A stretch of DNA of 64,000 bases from Crossaster papposus (Eukaryota; Echinodermata; Asteroidea; Velatida; Solasteridae), in contig JBAIAA010000409.1 in NCBI GenBank assembly GCA_037893245.1, positions 1,169,001 through 1,233,000 of the forward strand, in the 5' to 3' direction. Of this stretch, positions 23,156-34,955 are shown one piece after another (positions within the stretch are counted from its first letter, which is position 1; each line of letters opens with the position of its first letter). A program made the translations under genes and the position numbers. The notes under the pieces are model-generated. The model did not search any database, was not told the origin of the DNA, and saw only the letters and a list, made by a program, of their open reading frames with translations.

Positions 23156-23699
23156 TGTGACCCAGCACGAGTAAATGAGACACTTTAAAGGTAGTATACA
23201 CCATTTGCAGATATCGAAAATATTTACTACTGAATTATTAAGAAATACCTTACTCAATTGAAAGTAAATAATGATTCTAGGCATTCAGCAAAAGGATTGC
23301 GCTAGATATCCTGTAATTATTCAAAAAAATTGAATTTTATAAAGAAAAATTCGCTCTCGCCGTCCGGCGAGAGCGAAAAAACAAAGATAACATAAGAATA
23401 ACTGCTCGACCCCGGTTGAAAACAAACGCTGTTTTTCGTGCTTTTCTCGGCATCCATGATTGTAAAACTTCGGAAAAGTCAGTTAAACGATATTTACCAT
23501 GAAATACAACCCCCCAAATCTACCCATTCATGATAATTAAAGCAATTACCAATGGTGTATACTACCTTTAAGGCAAAAATAAAATTTGAGATTTTGATTT
23601 CATCATTTAGCCTAAAGCTAAACAAGCTTTAAATGATGAAATCAAAATCTCAATTTTTATTTTTGCCGCAAAGTGTCTCATTTATTCGTGCTGGGTCAC
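23156..23699. mobile_element. M3 palindromic element interrupted by T1
   Basis: TGTGACCCAGCACGAGTAAA at the left and its reverse complement at the right. The same 157-base palindrome is uninterrupted at 32749-32905. T1 sits after gagacact in the left arm. Confidence 0.9.
23182..23571 (+). mobile_element. T1 reference copy, with an empty paralogous site
   Basis: TTAA-AGGTAGTATACACCATT at the left, AATGGTGTATACTACCT-TTAA at the right. Comparing gagacactTTGCggcaaaaa at 32749-32905 with gagacactTTAA...TTAAggcaaaaa here shows a four-base TTAA target duplication and nothing else gained. Internal landmarks: ttactactgaattattaag, gcgctagatatcctgtaatt, gccgtccggcgagagcg, catccatgattgtaaaac. Non-coding. 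Confidence 0.92.
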
Positions 23700-23700
23700 G

Positions 23701-24474
23701 AATACCGCGGTTTGCATTCTTATTCTGTTAGAAACATTCCCGCCCAGTTTGCTGACACTGGGGAGCAGCTGCTTGGATGTAGCTGTCAACACACTTAACA
23801 TTGCCCACAGGAAAGCTAGACATTAGACAGTCATTTCTACTCCTTTTGGCTGAAGAGCAACACCTACATGCCTGTACTGGTGCCTGTACTACTACTAGTC
23901 ATCTCGTCTCTTAGGAACTCCAAAAATAGATGGCATAATATACATTGTACGACCTAGTTTACTTTGGGGAAAAAAAAAACTCGTACATGTACCGATACAT
24001 TGTACATAATGTGACCTGTCACCACAATAAGAGAGTAAATTTGCACGATGTGATTTGGAGGTATGGCCATCCAAAGTCAAAATATGAAGGGGTGGTCAAT
24101 TTTAAGATTTGCGTAATTTGAAAAGCCCAGGTCCTAATCTACATATTCTCATTTTTTTGGTGTGATCAGATGATCGAAAACATCTTAAATCACGCGATTT
24201 TGCTGAGTGTTTGGTAGTTAGTGTTTGGATTAAAGTCTAATTAACACGGTAATTGAATATGCAAATTAGGTCTTCGTAACTATCTCACGATTTAGAAATT
24301 TGTATATTTTGTTGTTTAGTTCTTATACGTGTGGGGAAAGTTTCAGAAAGAAATAATACTTAGAACATAGTCGTTGCTATGCTCAACTGAACCTTACTTG
24401 TCCTGTTTTGCAATCTTTTGCGTGTTTTGTTTACATGCAAGTTTAGTTTTCTAACAAACACGTTTTGTGAAACC
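23701..24474. other. No gene seen
   Basis: Nothing recognised; AT-rich. Confidence 0.4.
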
Positions 24475-24571
24475 CATGCTCGTGACGTGTTTATGCGTCA
24501 TCTGTTTTGACTCCAGGGAAACCTTTGCGTGGATATATATACATGTACGTCCTCCGGCGCGAACTTGTTAA
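24475..24571 (-). mobile_element. T2 element, partial (copy e)
   Basis: ctcgtgacgtgtttatgcgt, tttgcgtggatatatata, then cctccggcgcgaacttgtta. Carries an extra CATGTA relative to copy a. Confidence 0.65.
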
Positions 24572-25369
24572 CAAAATGTGGGATTGTGTAAATATACAAT
24601 GTAGCCGAGGATCAACTCTCTGGTTTTAGGGATTCCATCTAAGGGCAGACTTGATAAAATTACGCTTGAAAAATGGGTCCTAGTTGTCAGAGAAAGTGGA
24701 GGGATATCATTTGTAAAATGGCTGCAAGCAGGTTTAAGAAACTGTATCATTTTTCGGGAGGTGGGTTTATTTTGGTGTGAATATATTTAAAAATGTAATT
24801 GGCTACCCCAACCAAAATTGAAATGAAATGGAAAGATGAAAAATCAGACAATAATTTAATATACGGTACATGTATGTTTGAGAAACCCCATTGATGTCGG
24901 GCTTGGGTGTTATTTGGCCCTGAACTTTGATGATTTTACACTGTTTTCAATGGGGCTTGAATCAGTGCAGTACAATGCAACCTTAGGAAATCCAGATAAT
25001 CTCTGTACTCTGCATTAAATGAGTGTAGTCCTACTTGAATAGCCCCCTCTTGTGTCAGAAAAAAAGTGTTATAATTTGTTACTGTCTATGTTTCCAGATG
25101 GTTCGTATATGAATAATGTGTTGGTCAATATTGTATTGACTCAAAGCATAATTTAGCACCCTTCAATGCAATCAATATGAACTTTAAACTCGTGTCGTTT
25201 TGATGGGTAGTGTGGTCAGGGTAATCAATACCCTAGTGTCTAGTGGAAGGCCACTTGACCTGTGCAATACAATACAGTACCTTTTTAAATCAAATATCAA
25301 TATCATTGAATTATTGCAGATCGTAAATCTCTTCTTTGATTTTTGTTTTTTTGTTTTTCCAACTAATTG
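24572..25369. other. No gene seen
   Basis: Nothing recognised. Confidence 0.4.
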
Positions 25370-25620
25370 TAATTAACTGCCCTGCTGAATCCAACAGGAT
25401 CCAACCAGTTGACATTTCTGTTTGAAAATGTTGGATTGAGCAGGCAAATCATTTGATATATTTTGAACGCATTCAAAATCGCCATTTGTTGAGTTATGGT
25501 ACAGACACAGTTGGATTCTGTTGGATTAAGCAGGCAAGTCTTTTTGTTGAAACCCAACAACTTGGTGAGATTGAGCTGTAAAGGACTCTGTTGGACCGGA
25601 TTGAGCAGACAAGGCCTGAG
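25370..25620. repeat. Repeat with GTTGGATTNAGCAGGCAA units
   Basis: The motif ttggattgagcaggcaaa occurs near 25430, 25510 and (as ggattgagcagacaagg) 25598, and in reverse at 25378. Probably an inverted-repeat element with internal duplications. Confidence 0.45.
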
Positions 25621-25621
25621 G

Positions 25622-26423
25622 AACCACTACCAATGCCATTTTTGTTTGTGCTTGTTATTGTTTGAAGCAGCAAAAGTGCTTGACACGTACCGGTACACAA
25701 CTTCAGCTCTGTGAATGCTGCATATTCCGAGAAAACAATATTCTAAGATTTCTATTACAATTCAAAATTTGTTGAGTTACAATTTTAATTGCAATCACAA
25801 ACTGCGTTAAGGGCGCGTGCTAATAATATATCGGTACAGCGCCAACATGTGTGAGTTATAGTCTTGCATACGCACTATGGACCTCCGAACAATATACATG
25901 TAGGTCCACACGATGCGGGAAGAGGTTACGGTTTGTGGACTTGCCCAGGTCCACAATCCGTTTTTCAGTTTCCGAAAAAGCGCGCTAGAGGAAAACCGGG
26001 TTAGGGTTATATAGAAAAGATAGAAGGAACAGCTGAGAGGCCCAGAATCAAAATTTGAGGGTAAATTTGTTTTGGGGAAGCGAGAAAAATGAGTATTTAG
26101 TCAACGTTTTTTAACTACACGAAGACAAAGGAATGTCCACAGTACGTATGTAAAGGTAAAGCTGTGTGCGAAGCGGCGTGCGTCGTTCGAACACTTGCGC
26201 GCACTATTTGCGGAAATGTCTCTGAGACGAATGAGGTACATGTACATTGTACGCATTTAGAAATTACATTCTTTTGTTATTTTCTTCAAAATGACAGCAT
26301 GCCAGACAAAATAATTTCACAGGGAGTTAACAATCATTATTATCTCTCCAAGCTTTTCAACAGTATTTTGGTTGGTTACTTTTTGGAATACATGTAGCTG
26401 CAAAAGGTATATTACCCCTTTAA
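25622..26423 (-). mobile_element. T3 element, reverse copy, carrying R1
   Basis: Ends ggtatattacccctttaa (TTAA 26420-26423) and starts near the reversed gaagcagcaaaagtgctt block. R1 lies inside it at about 25878-26145. Confidence 0.65.
25878..26145 (+). repeat. R1 repeat nested in T3
   Basis: ggtccaca / tgtggacttgcccaggtcca inverted motifs, then gggttagggttatatagaaa and a closing gtccaca; the same order as at 33736-33995. Confidence 0.55.
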
Positions 26424-27126
26424 CTGGGTAACAATTGAAAAGTTTTCTTGCCAGGAAGGAAATAACGCATGCAAAACCGGAGGTGTTGATTTAAGTTTAA
26501 ATTGATAGGGATAGCAATTATGTGTCAATGATACTCAGCCTACATGTACACTGTAGTTTGATAACCTGTCATAAATTTGTTGAGGAATATATGTATAATG
26601 CATCTAGTGGCAATGTCCAAATAGACAGATAATAGTAAAGGGGTCAAATTGTGTGGCTACATGCAAGTCTTTTTGCATGCATACTACTACTAGTACTAGT
26701 AGGGTATAGTGGTACACGTATAATTTACATCAAAGTGTTATTGTGCGCACTACATGTATATGGTTCATACATGTACATAGTTCAGTTGCCTACATTTATA
26801 AGTCATAATTTAGGCGAGGCAACTACATGAATCTGCAAAAAACTGCTGGTTGTCTGCTCAACAGTATGTGTTTACATGTATCATGTATGTACCGGTACAT
26901 ATAACTGCAACATGTATTGCTTTGTGGGTGAATATGTGTCTCTGCGTTGATCAATGATTAATTGCTCTATTGATTCTGGTCAATTTGGATGGTCAGTTGG
27001 TGAGTTTGCTCTTGACGTACCGGTATACATGTACTGTTTGACCCTCTAATCCGAGTGGACTTCTTGCCAACTTGTGATACAGCGTCCCCTGTAAATAGAC
27101 TCAGTCATTATAATCCTGAATTTGTC
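26424..27126. other. Stretch upstream of the putative exon 1b promoter
   Basis: No gene or repeat family recognised apart from TACATGTA/TACCGGTA motifs at 26760-26780, 26870-26900 and 27018-27033. Confidence 0.4.
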
Positions 27127-27134
27127 TGACGTCA
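27127..27134. promoter_or_regulatory. Perfect CRE palindrome TGACGTCA upstream of exon 1b
   Basis: The full 8-base cAMP-response element, the CREB/ATF binding consensus, lies 117 bases before the candidate start at 27251. The sequence between has no TACATGTA clutter, unlike its surroundings. A promoter here is inference; no TATA box or initiator is evident. Confidence 0.4.
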
Positions 27135-27188
27135 TCCTGTGAGGACTAGAATAGCCAGTGTCTAGAGCTAGAGGAAGGAGGAGGCACA

Positions 27189-27269
27189 ATGAGGCAAGCC
27201 ATTCGTGAAGCATAACACTGTGTGTTCTCTCGCATGATATCACTATCAACATGGGGAATGTACCAGTGA
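27189..27269 (+). other. Two short upstream ORFs in the putative exon 1b leader
   Basis: The first, 27189-27215, encodes MRQAIREA and stops 35 bases before the main ATG. The second starts at 27234 and ends at 27269, overlapping the main start out of frame. Both would lower initiation at 27251 if the transcript includes them. Confidence 0.35.
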
Positions 27270-27315
27270 ATGAGGCGTTGGGACGCAGTGGCTCCTACAA
27301 CATGTCCCCACAGTG
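27251..27315 (+). CDS. IQSEC: Candidate proximal first coding exon of IQSEC (exon 1b)
   Basis: The ATG has a strong context (tcaacATGGGG) and is followed by 20 further codons, MGNVPVNEALGRSGSYNMSPQ, then TG and a good donor GTAAGG. An in-frame TGA at 27206-27208 makes this the first in-frame start. Splicing to 36549 completes TGT (Cys) and continues as DPHKVETLSS. The MGN start allows an N-myristoylation reading, but residue 6 is Val rather than the preferred Ser/Thr, so that is weak. A perfect CRE lies about 120 bases upstream, and two short upstream ORFs precede the start, as is common in regulated 5' leaders. It is too short for ordinary ORF searches. Function of the N-terminus is unknown. 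Confidence 0.62.
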
Positions 27316-28272
27316 GTAAGGAATCTCAGCTGTTTGGATTCTGTCAATTAACTCTAGATAGTACATGTGTGCATTTGTAGCGGTGACTCTGAGAGGGAAA
27401 CCCATTATATCCTGTGAGGAGATGGTGTGTGGAGGATGGTTTATCTGGTTGGGTTGCTATAGTTGCTGCATGCAGAGATGTCTGCTCTGCCGTCTGTTCT
27501 CAATCAGACGTAAATGATGCACATCGGCGTTTGGGATGGCGACATTAATTTCATGAGAATTTTTGTTTTGATTTGTTTGAATGCGGTCTGTCCCTAGAGC
27601 TGATTGTGATTCAAGTTGTCATTAGTCACTGTCTGTCTGCAGCCAAAATATCATTACCTAAGGTCGTGACGTTTCAAAATGGCGTGCTAATAATGCTGTT
27701 TCAAATAAAATAACATTTATTGCGGCATTAGCACACGTGCAGTGATTTCAAACGTCGAACTCTTTTTACAAACGCCTAGTCAAACTTCCCATGGTGCACC
27801 AACACATCAGAAAGTGTCGTTTCGTGAACATTCTTAAATAAAATAGGAAGTGCACGAATGGGAGCTGCAGTTACATGTACAATGTACTATGTAGCTTGCC
27901 CCATATGAACATCAGTCTAGGCTCATATGGGTCAAGTCTTTAGACCTGTCTCAAGTCTTTAGACGTGTCTCATCACAAACATTGAACGGCGGGCATGGTT
28001 AATTGCTCAGCGCTGGTTCATTTTGATGCACGGACAAGGACGGAAGTGTCTAACGACTTGATTTCAAGTCTAGTTGTGAGCACGACTTTTAAAACCGCAC
28101 TGTGCTACTGCCATACTAAATTGCATAGCACTGCAGACCCTATCGAGCCCAATTGGTTTAATTCAATTTGAAACAATGTAAGCATGACATTTGAAAGTGG
28201 CCTATAGAGAGTCAACACGTACTGCTACTTGTACCAGTACTTGGCATATTTCATTTACCTATTAAGAATTGC

Positions 28273-28668
28273 TTAAAGGTAGAATACACCATTTATATCG
28301 AAAATATTTACTACCGAATTATTAGGAAATATCTTACTCATTTGAAAGTAAATAAATGATTCTAGGCATCCAGCAAAATGATTGCGCTAGATATCCTGTA
28401 ATTATTCTGAAAAATAGAATATTATAACAAAATTATCGAGATCGTCGGACGGCGATCGCGACAAATAAAAGATAACATAAGAATAACTGCTCAACGCCGG
28501 TTAAAAACAAACGCTGTTGTTCGTGCTTTTCTCGGCATCCATGATTGTCCAGTTTCGGACTGTAGGTCAGTTAAACGATATTTACTATAAATTACAACCC
28601 CCCATCCGAATCTACCCATTCATGATAATTCAAGCAATTACCAATGGTGTATCCTAATATACCTTTAA
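28273..28668 (+). mobile_element. T1 element
   Basis: ttaaaggtagaatacacc to ggtgtatcctaatatacctt plus TTAA. The right end has an extra ATATA between ccta and ccttt. Confidence 0.85.
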
Positions 28669-29129
28669 TAAAAGAATCTCTTAACTGTCCAATATACATG
28701 TATGACAGAAGGATTACAAATCTGGGCTTTCACATTCAATTTGTGTACAGTGTGAATACCCTGTAAATGATTGTACTTTTGGATCACATCTGCGATCTGT
28801 CTGTCACCAGTGATATAAAATGAAACTTGAATCAACATGTTGACAGCCAACACCAATTAGCCAGATCAAATTTCGGCACTCCAGGATTGTCAAATCTGTA
28901 AATTGACAGAAATGGAGAGCTAGCTGTCACAGAAGTGTGCTGCATACAATGTACATGTACATGTACATGCAATGTGGTTTAGGAACCTTGGCAGGCATAT
29001 AATGGTGTTACACTGATTGTCCTACATAACACACAAACCTGTAACAAGGTACATGTACATGTATTCTGCAGATTTTAAATGATTTTTGCCTTTCACAATA
29101 TTCATGTGTGTGTGTATACAGTGCATTAA

Positions 29130-29345
29130 AATTAAAAATGTTAACCTGAAAATAGGAAATACTTTTCATACTTTTCTATTTCTTTTCTATTTCCACAGAA
29201 TTCGTTTTCGATTCACAAGTGTGAACACATTTTTCAAAAGTGGCCACAACTTTTCAAACCTTTTCACAAAAATGGAAAACTTTGTTCACACAGGAGGGAA
29301 ATCTGCATGCGAAATGGTAAAGGGAATGAGAATGTGAATGGGAAT
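29130..29345. repeat. TTTCACA-rich repeat, copy 1
   Basis: AT-rich repeat of ttttcacaaa / aaatggaaaa type, resembling 41935-42215 and 52105-52610. Boundaries uncertain. Confidence 0.35.
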
Positions 29346-29477
29346 GGGAAATGAAATTCTTTGCAAAAATGTTTGCATTCTAATTTAGTGTTGACATCAT
29401 TTGCTTTTGCTCTAGGAAACGGATGACTTTTGGGGGTTAGTATTATTCCTACAGAGACTTATTTGACGGTTTGTGTT

Positions 29478-29920
29478 TGTAGATGCTGAAAAAAACAAGA
29501 AAACAATCTTGTTCTGGTAGTCTGGTTCCCAGACCCCACTTAAGATAAAACGGAACAATTTATAAACGTTGGGAAATATATGTCAGGGAACCCATCTACG
29601 GTAGCTGGCTTGTACCTTTCACATTGATTGCCAACAAAATAGGGTAAATCGGGGGTAGTATTTGAAAGAAGCCATTTTTTCCCCCAAAAGCTGATTAGCC
29701 AACAAGCATTGGAAATTGATCCAAAAATACAATTCTTTTTATGAAAATGAAGGGTGACATACATGTACTGTACACCAGGTGCCAACATTTGACTGGATGT
29801 TTTAGACTGTCATTCACCAACAGTCCAGTCAGGTATTTTATAATAATTTTGTAGTTTTTATATTTATGTTTGCAAATGTTGTACGTACCGGTACGTACTG
29901 TATGTATATATTCCCTTTAA
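29478..29920 (+). mobile_element. T5 element, copy 1
   Basis: Shares tttgtagatgctgaaaa, agactgtcattcaccaacag and the end attccctttaa with 45403-45803. Between gttgta and tattccc it carries extra palindromic sequence around TACCGGTAC. Confidence 0.65.
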
Positions 29921-30616
29921 CTTTCAATTTCAATGTACCGGTACATACGTGTACATGTACATTGTACGTACTATGGTACACATACATTGTACGTACCGTA
30001 CTATGGTACATATACTGGTACATACACATTTTTCTTATTTATGTTACGTTTTTGTGATAAACCTACAGTGTATCTGCTGTACCGTATGTCTGTCATTTAA
30101 AATATTAAAAATAACCAGCTGTTAAAGAACCAAAAACATTTTACAACACTTAGCAAATATTCTCCCAGACAAACGGCACCAGTAGTATTAGCTTGTATCT
30201 TATAAATGAAGATTGCTCTGTGTTTGTCATTTGATGATGCTTGGTTCTCCAAGAAGATGTAGGTCAGCCTGGATCAGTGAGGACCCAGCCCTCAGGAGGG
30301 TAAGGAGGAAATGGGAATCGGGAATCTATTCACCAACTTGGGAATTACCATTCACTCATCTGTAACGTATGCTATTCGCTATATGTAGGAAATAATCTGA
30401 CGATGGGATAGTCTTTTAGTCAGCTGCCCTGAACCTACATGTCTGTACTGTACTACCGGTAGCTGTATGAACAGTCACAGACAGTTTAAACAAAAACTAG
30501 TTCTAGCCTGGCCCCTGCCATGCCTTAATACTAAGGCTAGTCATAATAGTCACTGAACAGTCGAATCATACAGTATTTCTGGTAAGCAACATGCATACTA
30601 GTCACACCATCAACAT

Positions 30617-31330
30617 ATGACCTGTCCAGGAAAAGGTGACATAAGTAAAATTAAAAATAGAGTTATGTACATGATTAACCAGTTCGCGCCGGATGACGTA
30701 TATAAACGCAAAAATTCCCCCAAATTCAAAACGGGTGACGCATAAACACGCCAAGTTCAAGTTCGGAAATGTATGTCAGCAGCGCGCAAGGCCGGAAATG
30801 CGTGGGTGTGCTTCCCGGCACTATCGGCCTGAACACGCTTCGGATCGAGTTTCGTTAAAAATAATCCCGCCCGTCGGCTCGGCGATGTTAAAATAATCCC
30901 GGTGCGAACTGGTTAAGAAGTCCAGGATATAAGTTTTCATTTGGTACATACACGTAGTACATGTACAGCTCCATAGCCCATGTACAGCTCCATAGCCCCT
31001 CCCGTTCCGGTGATATGACGTTTTTGCATATTAATAAGTTCCATGGAATTCAAAATGCATAACTGAGAAAACAGGCTTCGAAACACAACAAAACTAAAAC
31101 AATACATGTACATTGGAACCATGCACTCTAAAAAGGTTTTGTTTCACTTTATTTATCAAATTCTAGCTTTTTGTTAATTAAATCTGAAACTTTGGATAGT
31201 AAAAGATGTCATTCAAGACAAAAAATGAAAATCTAATTTTGACAAAAATATTGACCCTATTAACTTTAACAGGCCATTACTCATAAATGCATAGCGCGAT
31301 TTTTGTCACCTTTTCCTGGAGTCGGTCACA
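30617..31330. mobile_element. M2 element, second copy, carrying T2
   Basis: tgacctgtccaggaaaaggt at the left, reversed at the right as accttttcctggagtcggtc. Shares agctccatagcccctc, catttggta and actgagaaaacaggctt with 8321-8761. T2 copy f lies inside. Confidence 0.75.
30675..30916 (+). mobile_element. T2 element, copy f, nested in M2
   Basis: TTAA at both ends. The unoccupied relative at 8380 reads catggttaaaac where this one reads catgaTTAA...TTAAgaag. Closely similar to copy c by eye. Confidence 0.92.
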
Positions 31331-31916
31331 TACATGTACCGGTAGAATAACCAGCAATGGCAGCCATTTTGAAAATTGGTTGTTATTCTACCAATATTTC
31401 TTCGAGAGGACAAATCTGCGATAGCCCTCTAGCAAAATACCTTTCTCTTGACTTACTCTGACTGTGTGCCAAATTTCATGTTTTTATCATCAAATGAGCA
31501 AATCTATCATTTTGCACCAATCCAAGAAGAAATCTCTGATGAGGCCTTCAACTTGTCTTTGTAAATATTGAGGGAAAAGCAAACATGATCGGTTGAGATA
31601 CTGAGATATTTTCAATTGTTTGCTTATTGAATTGAGTCTTAAAAACAGCCTACAGACAGCAACTCCAGGAGAGATCACTGGGGGAGATCGTAATGGCGAG
31701 TTAATGCACCATCCTGTGATTCAGAGTTGCCTCATGATCAATGTGGTTGATAACCAAAGCCGGTATCTATGGCAACCTATCCATGTGCTTCAATCGACCA
31801 AATCTAAATGTTAAGTTGCAACTACATGTACTATGATGTTAGCTTTCAAGGACATTGAGTCAATTTTTACATGTACAATAGATTAGTTGAATGTACATGT
31901 ATTCAAATTTTTGTAT

Positions 31917-32249
31917 CACTGTGGAGACATGGCTTTGTTCTCGTGTACAAAATAGTTACCGGTAGAAAGTCGAGCACGTTTTTCAAAATGCTCCCATTTT
32001 AACCATAATTTTGTTTCTGGGTTGAAATTTCGACCCAATATACCCTATATACCCTAACCCAAACACTAACCCTAACCCACATCCTAATCCTATTTTTTGA
32101 GTAATTTAAGTAAAATCCAAAAATCTAATTCGTGAAATTCCCAATGGAGACCTATTCATCTATAGAAATTTACCCTCCGAAGACGTTTTGTCTCCATTGT
32201 ACACATTGTGTTCATGTCTCCAGAGGGTACCGTATTTCGCACCATAGTG
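31917..32249 (+). mobile_element. M1 element, third copy
   Basis: cactgtggagacatggcttt to ccgtatttcgcaccatagtg. Carries an extra CCGGTA at about 31950-31960 relative to the two other copies. Confidence 0.8.
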
Positions 32250-32748
32250 TTTACAAGTTAAAATGCATGATTTGTAAACATTCATATTGTAATTTTCCAT
32301 TAATAATTATAACCAGGCATTTGTTCATGCATTAGTGATTAGTTCTGCCGATAGCACACAGGCTTTTCCTCAGTATGATCATTAACCATCTTGCTTAAAA
32401 TAACACCTTGAGCCTTGGTTACTGTATCCATGGTGACCAGCCAACTTCATTTACCGATACATGTAGTTTGCTGTGAGTGTGAGACTGCTTGAGCTATGTA
32501 CAGTGTAATGTACGGTAGTAAATCAAATTTGTTTTGTTCCATTGTTAGTGCTTTGAAAGAGTTTGGGGTGTTACATGTACCTGTATTTTAAACTACATTT
32601 TTTTATTTATTTATTTATTATTTTAATAAATTTGTTTATGGGGTAAACAGTTTTGGCCTTTGGGTTTATCAAGTCAGAGATTTTATCATTTTTGTCAAAT
32701 TTCTTCAAACAAATTCAAATATTTTAAATAAGCACACGTATTTAAATA

Positions 32749-32905
32749 TGTGACCCAGCACGAGTAAATGAGACACTTTGCGGCAAAAATGAAAATTGAG
32801 ATTTTGATTTCATCATTTAAAGCTAAACAAGCTTTAAATGATGAAATCAAAATCTCAATTTTTATTTTTGCCGCAAAGTGTCTCATTTACTCGTGCTGGG
32901 TCACA
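32749..32905. mobile_element. M3 palindromic element, uninterrupted
   Basis: 157 bases, almost a perfect palindrome, from TGTGACCCAGCACGAG through an AAGCTAAACAAGCTTT centre back to CTCGTGCTGGGTCACA. TA lies outside both ends. Confidence 0.9.
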
Positions 32906-33299
32906 TATAAGCACACCAGCCCTCTGTAAACTCAGAAATCCTAATGAAGTCAAAGTTTTATATGGTCATGTCAGTTTTCCCAGGAAGAAAATCTTTCAGT
33001 TTTAGTCTTATTGCTTGAATAATTATTATGTGTCAGGCCTTATCGTTGAAGTAACGGTAATTTTGGTCACTTATTTGCTCATCCCAATACTGGTAATTTA
33101 TTTCAGCATAATCATGTGACATTAATGTACAGTACATTATAACAAGCTGTCAATGTTTTTATTTATTGCAGGTTGATCAGGATTAAAAAATTTCCAAATC
33201 GTCAGTGGTTTATTTAAATAATTACTCCGCATTGTAATTAGGAATACAGTACAATGTTTGTATTTTTATGTAAAGGTTGCCATTACTTTGTACATGTAT

Positions 33300-33341
33300 A
33301 AATTTCTAACTCGGGCAAATAATGCTCGAGTTAGAAATTTA
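33300..33341. repeat. Short hairpin aatttctaactcg
   Basis: aaatttctaactcgggc is mirrored by gctcgagttagaaattt. A GT-rich stretch (tttggtttt) follows to 33425. Confidence 0.6.
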
Positions 33342-33735
33342 CAATGTAGGTGTTTTTTGTTTTGTTATTTGTTTGGTGGTTTTTGGTTTGATTGTTTGTT
33401 TGGTTTTGGTTTTGTTTTTGTCTATTCGAGTCGGTTTTTCCCTCAATTCTTTTAGGGTCGGGTTGGAGAGTTCGGTTTCAGTTCGGATTCGGTTTACATT
33501 GTTAATGCTTTGGGTGGGCTTGGCCTAGTCAACCCAATCAGATGCACATTTTTAGTAGGAACTTGGTGCAAGAAGAATACATGCTGACAGCACTATGTGC
33601 ATACATGTACAACCTCATGAGACCAAAGGAAGAATAGGTCATTACATGCTTCAGGCACTGCTTTGGCATAGGTACCAGTACTGTGCATGTAGTGTCTGTT
33701 AGTGTCAACAACTGTTGCAGTGTACCAACTTTGCA

Positions 33736-33995
33736 AACACTGTGGACTTGCAAACAAAAGATGTCCACACAATACACAAACCAAAAACCTTGTGTGGACT
33801 TGCCTAAGTCCACACAAGGTTTCCCCCCCCCCCAATAAAAGGGTTAGGGTTATATTTGAAAAGTGAAGAAGAACACTTTATAGGGTATCATGTGGGTTGA
33901 AAGATTTTTTCTGGTGTGAGGAATGAGTATTTTGGTGAAATTTGTTTTAGGATTCTTAACTACACCAATTCAAAGGACTGTCCACACAAGGTACA
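33736..33995 (+). repeat. R1 repeat, second copy
   Basis: ttgtgtggacttgcctaagt, a C10 run, gggttagggttatatttgaa, then gtccacac; same order as 25878-26145. Confidence 0.55.
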
Positions 33996-34955
33996 TTGTA
34001 CAGTGTATGTAATGTTTGACTGGGTTTGTGTATTTATCGCACAGGAATTGTTTTGCATAAAAACTAATGAAAATCGTGAGCGACACAGGTACACGTACCG
34101 GTACATGTACATGTGTACCGGTACCTTCAGGGGATCCACCTTGGTGAAAGAACTTCAAACATTGCCTGTGTGAATTCCTACATGAACCTTCATGTTTAAC
34201 ATCCACATGTTGATCTCCCTACAGACTGAAGCAATATGCCTGCAATAATAGAATGAGCCATTTTTTTAGGTGGATACAGTGTACCATGGCATCGCCTGCA
34301 GATATTTTTCGGCAACAATTATTGGACAGCGTACAGTACGTGTTAAATTGGGAATTGCTGTTTCGGCTGGTACCTGTACTAAACAGTGTATGTGTATCTG
34401 TAGCATAGGCTAATACAATGTATGTATTCCTCATACAAAAAAAACCCCGCAGGTTACTACATGTACCGTATGAAGGAAACACGAATAACATCATTGCACA
34501 TGAAGGAGATATCAAGTTCTTGATATTGATTTAGGCACTACAAAACTAGACATGTACATGTACATGTACGGTACATGTACGATATGATGTAAATGTTGCA
34601 TTTGTTTCTGGTTCAGAGTTTTACATGATGTACATGTACTTGTAGCAAGAGGGGAGAATGGAAAAGAGCAAATGATCAGTTGGGCACTTGACATCAAGCC
34701 ATTCAGACTCAAAGGAGCTCAGCTACGGGTACTGTACTTGTACATGTACCATACTTGTATAAAAAAATGTACCAGTACGTATACTGTACATGTACGTATG
34801 TCTATCCGAACCTATTGAACGTGTACATGTATGTGTACACAATGTGTAGGTTATAACACAGAAGCTACAGTATGAAAGAGGAAGTTGTTTAATATTTTTT
34901 AATAAGTTTTGATACACGTAGAACAGGAGGGTTGGCATAACAGTGCTTCCTTAAT

